Source: Micavibrio aeruginosavorus (lineage in GTDB: Bacteria > Pseudomonadota > Alphaproteobacteria > Micavibrionales > Micavibrionaceae). Taken from it: a stretch of 6,896 nt of DNA. The notes beneath the pieces are model-generated. The model was given only the letters and a program-made list of their open reading frames with translations. It made no database searches and had not been told where the DNA came from. The stretch is from positions 1-6,896 of the forward strand of contig QFNK01000098.1 in assembly GCA_003240795.1 (NCBI GenBank). The letters are read 5' to 3'. The position numbers and the translations under genes were made by a program. Shown here in pieces: positions 4,668-6,896 of the stretch (the first letter of the stretch is position 1; every line of letters starts with the position of its first letter).

Positions 4668-5348
4668 TCAGCAAGCTTTCTTTTCTTTGGCCAAACCCAG
4701 GAATTCCTGAAGAATCTCCTGCAATTCCATTAAATTATGAACGATATAGGCAGGCTTATACTTGGCGATCAGCTCATCCGCCTTGGGTGCATGGCCGCGT
4801 ATGAATACAACCGGACATCCAGCATCGGCGGCGCATGACAGGTCGCTTTCCGTATCCCCGACATAAATAATATCCGAAATTTTCAGCCCCCGCGCATCCT
4901 GCGACAAAGCATATAAGAGCGGCGCACCGGATGGCTTGTCGGCGGACGCGACTCCTGCCCCGTTGTAAACGCCGAAATATCCCTGCCATCCCAGGTGCTC
5001 AACCTCGCGGCGGAGAATGTCATTGCGCTTATTGCTGACAAGTCCCATGGGAATGCCTGCGCCCTGCAGCATATCGAGAACGTCCTTCGCACCGTCGATC
5101 AACGACAATTGCTGGAGGTGATTATCAGAGATAAACTGATACAGCATATCCTGCGCTTCCTGCGCGCGGTTACCATAGATTGTGGGATACAGCTCGCGCG
5201 TGGAATGAACCATCGCTTGCATGTATTCTTCCCGCGTCCATGGGTGAAGTCCCATAGTAACCCGGACATGGTTATGCGATGCATATAACAAAGGCAGGGA
5301 GTCAACGAGCGTGCCGTCCCAGTCAAAATAAACACCCTTCATAATCAT
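4668..5348 (-). CDS. HAD-superfamily phosphatase, Gph-like
   Basis: The product is 226 residues, the usual size for phosphoglycolate-phosphatase-like HAD hydrolases. Motif I is FDWDGTLVDS with nucleophile Asp9 and general acid/base Asp11. A helical cap domain (about 20-85) follows. Motif II is GLVSNK (Ser105), motif III is the Lys in SADKPSGAP (Lys138), and motif IV is VGDTESD (Asp165, Asp169), which binds magnesium. All catalytic residues are present, so it should be an active small-molecule phosphatase. The substrate is not readable from sequence. Its ATG overlaps the ntrX stop as ATGA. A second ATG two codons on (5342) is also possible and has better spacing to a GGTGGG stretch. Its position between ntrX and hfq suggests co-transcription with both. 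Confidence 0.9.
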   Translation of the reverse strand: MIMKGVYFDWDGTLVDSLPLLYASHNHVRVTMGLHPWTREEYMQAMVHSTRELYPTIYGNRAQEAQDMLYQFISDNHLQQLSLIDGAKDVLDMLQGAGIPMGLVSNKRNDILRREVEHLGWQGYFGVYNGAGVASADKPSGAPLLYALSQDARGLKISDIIYVGDTESDLSCAADAGCPVVFIRGHAPKADELIAKYKPAYIVHNLMELQEILQEFLGLAKEKKAC

Positions 5349-6772
5349 CCCACCGCTTTCTTAAGGTTCGCCGACGCGCCGTCTTCCGCGCCGTCCTGCT
5401 TGTCGCCGCTGCCGGACAGCTCCAGCGATTTCAGTTTTCTGTGAAGCGCTGAGCGCTCCATTTCGACGAACGCGGCCGTTTTAGAAATATTCCCGCCAAA
5501 CCGTGCGAGCTGGCGGTCAAGATAATCCCGCTCGAACGCTTCGCGCGCTTCACGGAGAGGATACGTCATGTAATCCTGCATCGATGCGGCGCGGCTTTCG
5601 CCTTTCGGCGCTTCGCCCGTGATTTCCGGCGGCAGGTGCCTTTTCTCGATCGGCTCTTTCTCGCCGCCGCCCATGATCATAACCCATTCGATGACGTTGC
5701 GAAGCTGGCGCACGTTTCCGGGCCAGTCGTAATCCTGAAGGGCGATCGCCGCGCCTGCCGTAACCTCACGCTCCGGCTGGCCGGACTGTTTCGAATACAT
5801 CTTCACGAAATGCGCCGCCAGAGCAGGTATGTCATCCCGCCGGGCGCGCAATGTCGGAATGGAAACAGGAACGACATTCAGGCGGTAATACAAATCCTCG
5901 CGGAATGATCCGTTGGCAATCGCCTCGGTCATGTTGCGGCTGCAACTCGCAACGATGCGGACATCGACCTGAACCGGATCTGTGCCGCCCAGGCGCGTAA
6001 ACTTCTGCTCCTGCAAAACCCGCACGATCTTACCCTGCGTTTCGACAGGCATGTCGCCGACTTCATCGAACAGCAACGTCCCGCCATTCGCCTGCTCCAG
6101 AATACCCTTCTTAACGCCCCCCGCCCCTTCCGAGCCGAACAACTCCTCTTCGAACCGGTCGGGATGAAGAATGGCACAATTCAGCGCCATAAAAGGCGCA
6201 TCCTTGCGGGCGGACAGCTTATGCAGAATACGTGCCGCGACCTCTTTCCCCGTGCCGGAATCGCCCGTGAAGAAAACACGGCTGTTGGCATTGGCCACTT
6301 TATCAAGGGCGTTATACATTGCATTGAAAGCACCCGAGGAGCCGATCATTTCAACAGGCGCATCCTTGCGCTCCTTCAAGGCCTCGTTCTCCTTGCGAAG
6401 GCTGGCCGTTTCCAATGCCCTTTCGATCATCAGCAAAAGCCTGTCGGACTTGAACGGCTTCTCAATAAAATCATACGCACCGATCTTGATCGCCGATACC
6501 GCCGTTTCAATAGTGCCATGCCCGGAAATCATGATAACGGGAAGGTGCGGATTGCCTTTTTTGACGGTCTTCAGGATTTCAAGCCCGTCATGATCACTAT
6601 TCTGAAGCCAGATATCGAGGATCATAAGGTCCGGCGCTCGCACGCCGACTTCTTTATACGCATCCGTAGAGTTGGCCGCCTGGCGCGTGCCATAGCCTTC
6701 ATCCTCCAGAATGCCTTTGATAAGCTTCCGGATATCGTTCTCGTCGTCCACAATTAGGATATCGATACTCAT
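5345..6772 (-). CDS. ntrX: NtrX-type response regulator with AAA+ domain
   Basis: The product is 475 residues from ATG 6772. An in-frame upstream ATG (6856) is rejected because it overlaps ntrY and lies before the receiver domain. Receiver domain: acidic pocket Asp9, Asp10, Glu11; phosphoacceptor Asp53; MISGHG (Ser83); Lys105 in EKPFK. The AAA+ domain (about 141-375) has Walker A GDSGTGKE (170-177), Walker B LLFDEVGD (Asp236, Glu237), and arginines in REDLYYRLN. The C-terminal Fis-type HTH is around 429-450 (ISKTAAF...RSALHRKLKSL). Where sigma-54 activators carry GAFTGA after ELFG, this protein has SEGAGGVKKG. It is paired with NtrY just upstream and probably controls nitrogen, redox or envelope responses. 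The identification as NtrX rather than NtrC rests on that partner, the divergent loop and the linkage to hfq. Confidence 0.93.
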   Translation of the reverse strand: MSIDILIVDDENDIRKLIKGILEDEGYGTRQAANSTDAYKEVGVRAPDLMILDIWLQNSDHDGLEILKTVKKGNPHLPVIMISGHGTIETAVSAIKIGAYDFIEKPFKSDRLLLMIERALETASLRKENEALKERKDAPVEMIGSSGAFNAMYNALDKVANANSRVFFTGDSGTGKEVAARILHKLSARKDAPFMALNCAILHPDRFEEELFGSEGAGGVKKGILEQANGGTLLFDEVGDMPVETQGKIVRVLQEQKFTRLGGTDPVQVDVRIVASCSRNMTEAIANGSFREDLYYRLNVVPVSIPTLRARRDDIPALAAHFVKMYSKQSGQPEREVTAGAAIALQDYDWPGNVRQLRNVIEWVMIMGGGEKEPIEKRHLPPEITGEAPKGESRAASMQDYMTYPLREAREAFERDYLDRQLARFGGNISKTAAFVEMERSALHRKLKSLELSGSGDKQDGAEDGASANLKKAVG

Positions 6773-6803
6773 TTTATCAATCGGTCTTTCATCATAAAAA
6801 TAT

Positions 6804-6896
6804 TCAGGCCGCTTTGCCTTTTTCCTGCGCGGCGCTTTCCGGGGCAGGCAGGACAAGGCTCACATTCGCACCGCCGAGATCTTTCCATCCGTCCAG
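6804..6896 (-). CDS. ntrY: 3' end of sensor histidine kinase NtrY (partial)
   Basis: Thirty codons remain before TGA at 6804-6806. GGANVSLVLPAP matches the last beta strand of histidine-kinase ATPase domains, where GGA is followed by a hydrophobic strand ending L-P. A short Ala/Lys/Glu tail follows. The stop is 31 bases upstream of the ntrX start. Position directly before ntrX, together with this ending, supports NtrY, a membrane histidine kinase that phosphorylates NtrX. The domains that would prove it are outside the window. Confidence 0.8.
   Translation of the reverse strand: MDGWKDLGGANVSLVLPAPESAAQEKGKAA

Noticed and set aside
6164..6757. 197-residue plus-strand open frame opposite ntrX
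   Set aside because: The opposite strand has intact receiver and AAA+ motifs throughout. This frame has no recognisable domain and is a complement shadow.
6773..6856. Longer ntrX start at 6856
   Set aside because: The added residues lie before the receiver domain and overlap the ntrY coding end. The receiver begins directly at ATG 6772.
1..6896. CRISPR array, insertion sequence or integrase
   Set aside because: No regularly spaced repeats, transposase motifs or tyrosine/serine recombinase motifs were seen on either strand. If an integrase exists it is left of the window.

Overview
The window joins two unlike pieces of DNA. From about 2805 to the right end it is core chromosome of an alphaproteobacterium. 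All genes there lie on the minus strand, in the order ntrY (3' end only), ntrX, a HAD phosphatase, hfq, hflX, and the first ~70 codons of an inositol monophosphatase-family gene. The ntrYX-hfq-hflX neighbourhood is typical of Alphaproteobacteria; I cannot name the genus. The genes are tightly packed (ATGA overlap ntrX/HAD, 68 bp HAD-hfq, 12 bp hfq-hflX, 23 bp hflX/IMPase overlap). They form a nitrogen/redox sensing and RNA/ribosome stress-control operon.

From 1 to about 2804 the window looks like the right arm of an integrated phage or related element. Positions 2-1548 hold a plus-strand run of seven tightly coupled genes: the 3' end of an unknown gene, a lytic transglycosylase with an N-terminal hydrophobic segment, two very small membrane proteins, a small membrane/coiled-coil protein, a holin-like protein, and a 41-residue lysine/arginine-rich protein. 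The starts and stops of the first four interlock (TGATG, TAATG, TAATG). A minus-strand gene for a helix-turn-helix protein converges on this run, and the two stop codons share one CTAG palindrome. A 200-bp AT-rich divergent control region separates the regulator from a plus-strand lipoprotein gene. A short coiled-coil gene follows and runs across the junction into host DNA.

The junction shows on the minus strand. The IMPase reading frame is convincing through its first metal-ligand glutamate, then changes to unrelated sequence and stops two codons later. The gene therefore lost about three quarters of its length, including the DPIDGT catalytic motif. The simplest reading is that the element inserted into, or replaced the rest of, this host gene.

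The most interesting possibility is that the left arm belongs to a tailless, internal-membrane virus of the PM2/PRD1 type. A membrane-anchored transglycosylase, several tiny glycine/alanine-rich membrane proteins and a tiny DNA-condensing-like protein in one compact operon fit such a virion. A tailed-phage lysis cassette remains a live alternative, because the capsid and packaging genes that would decide lie left of the window.
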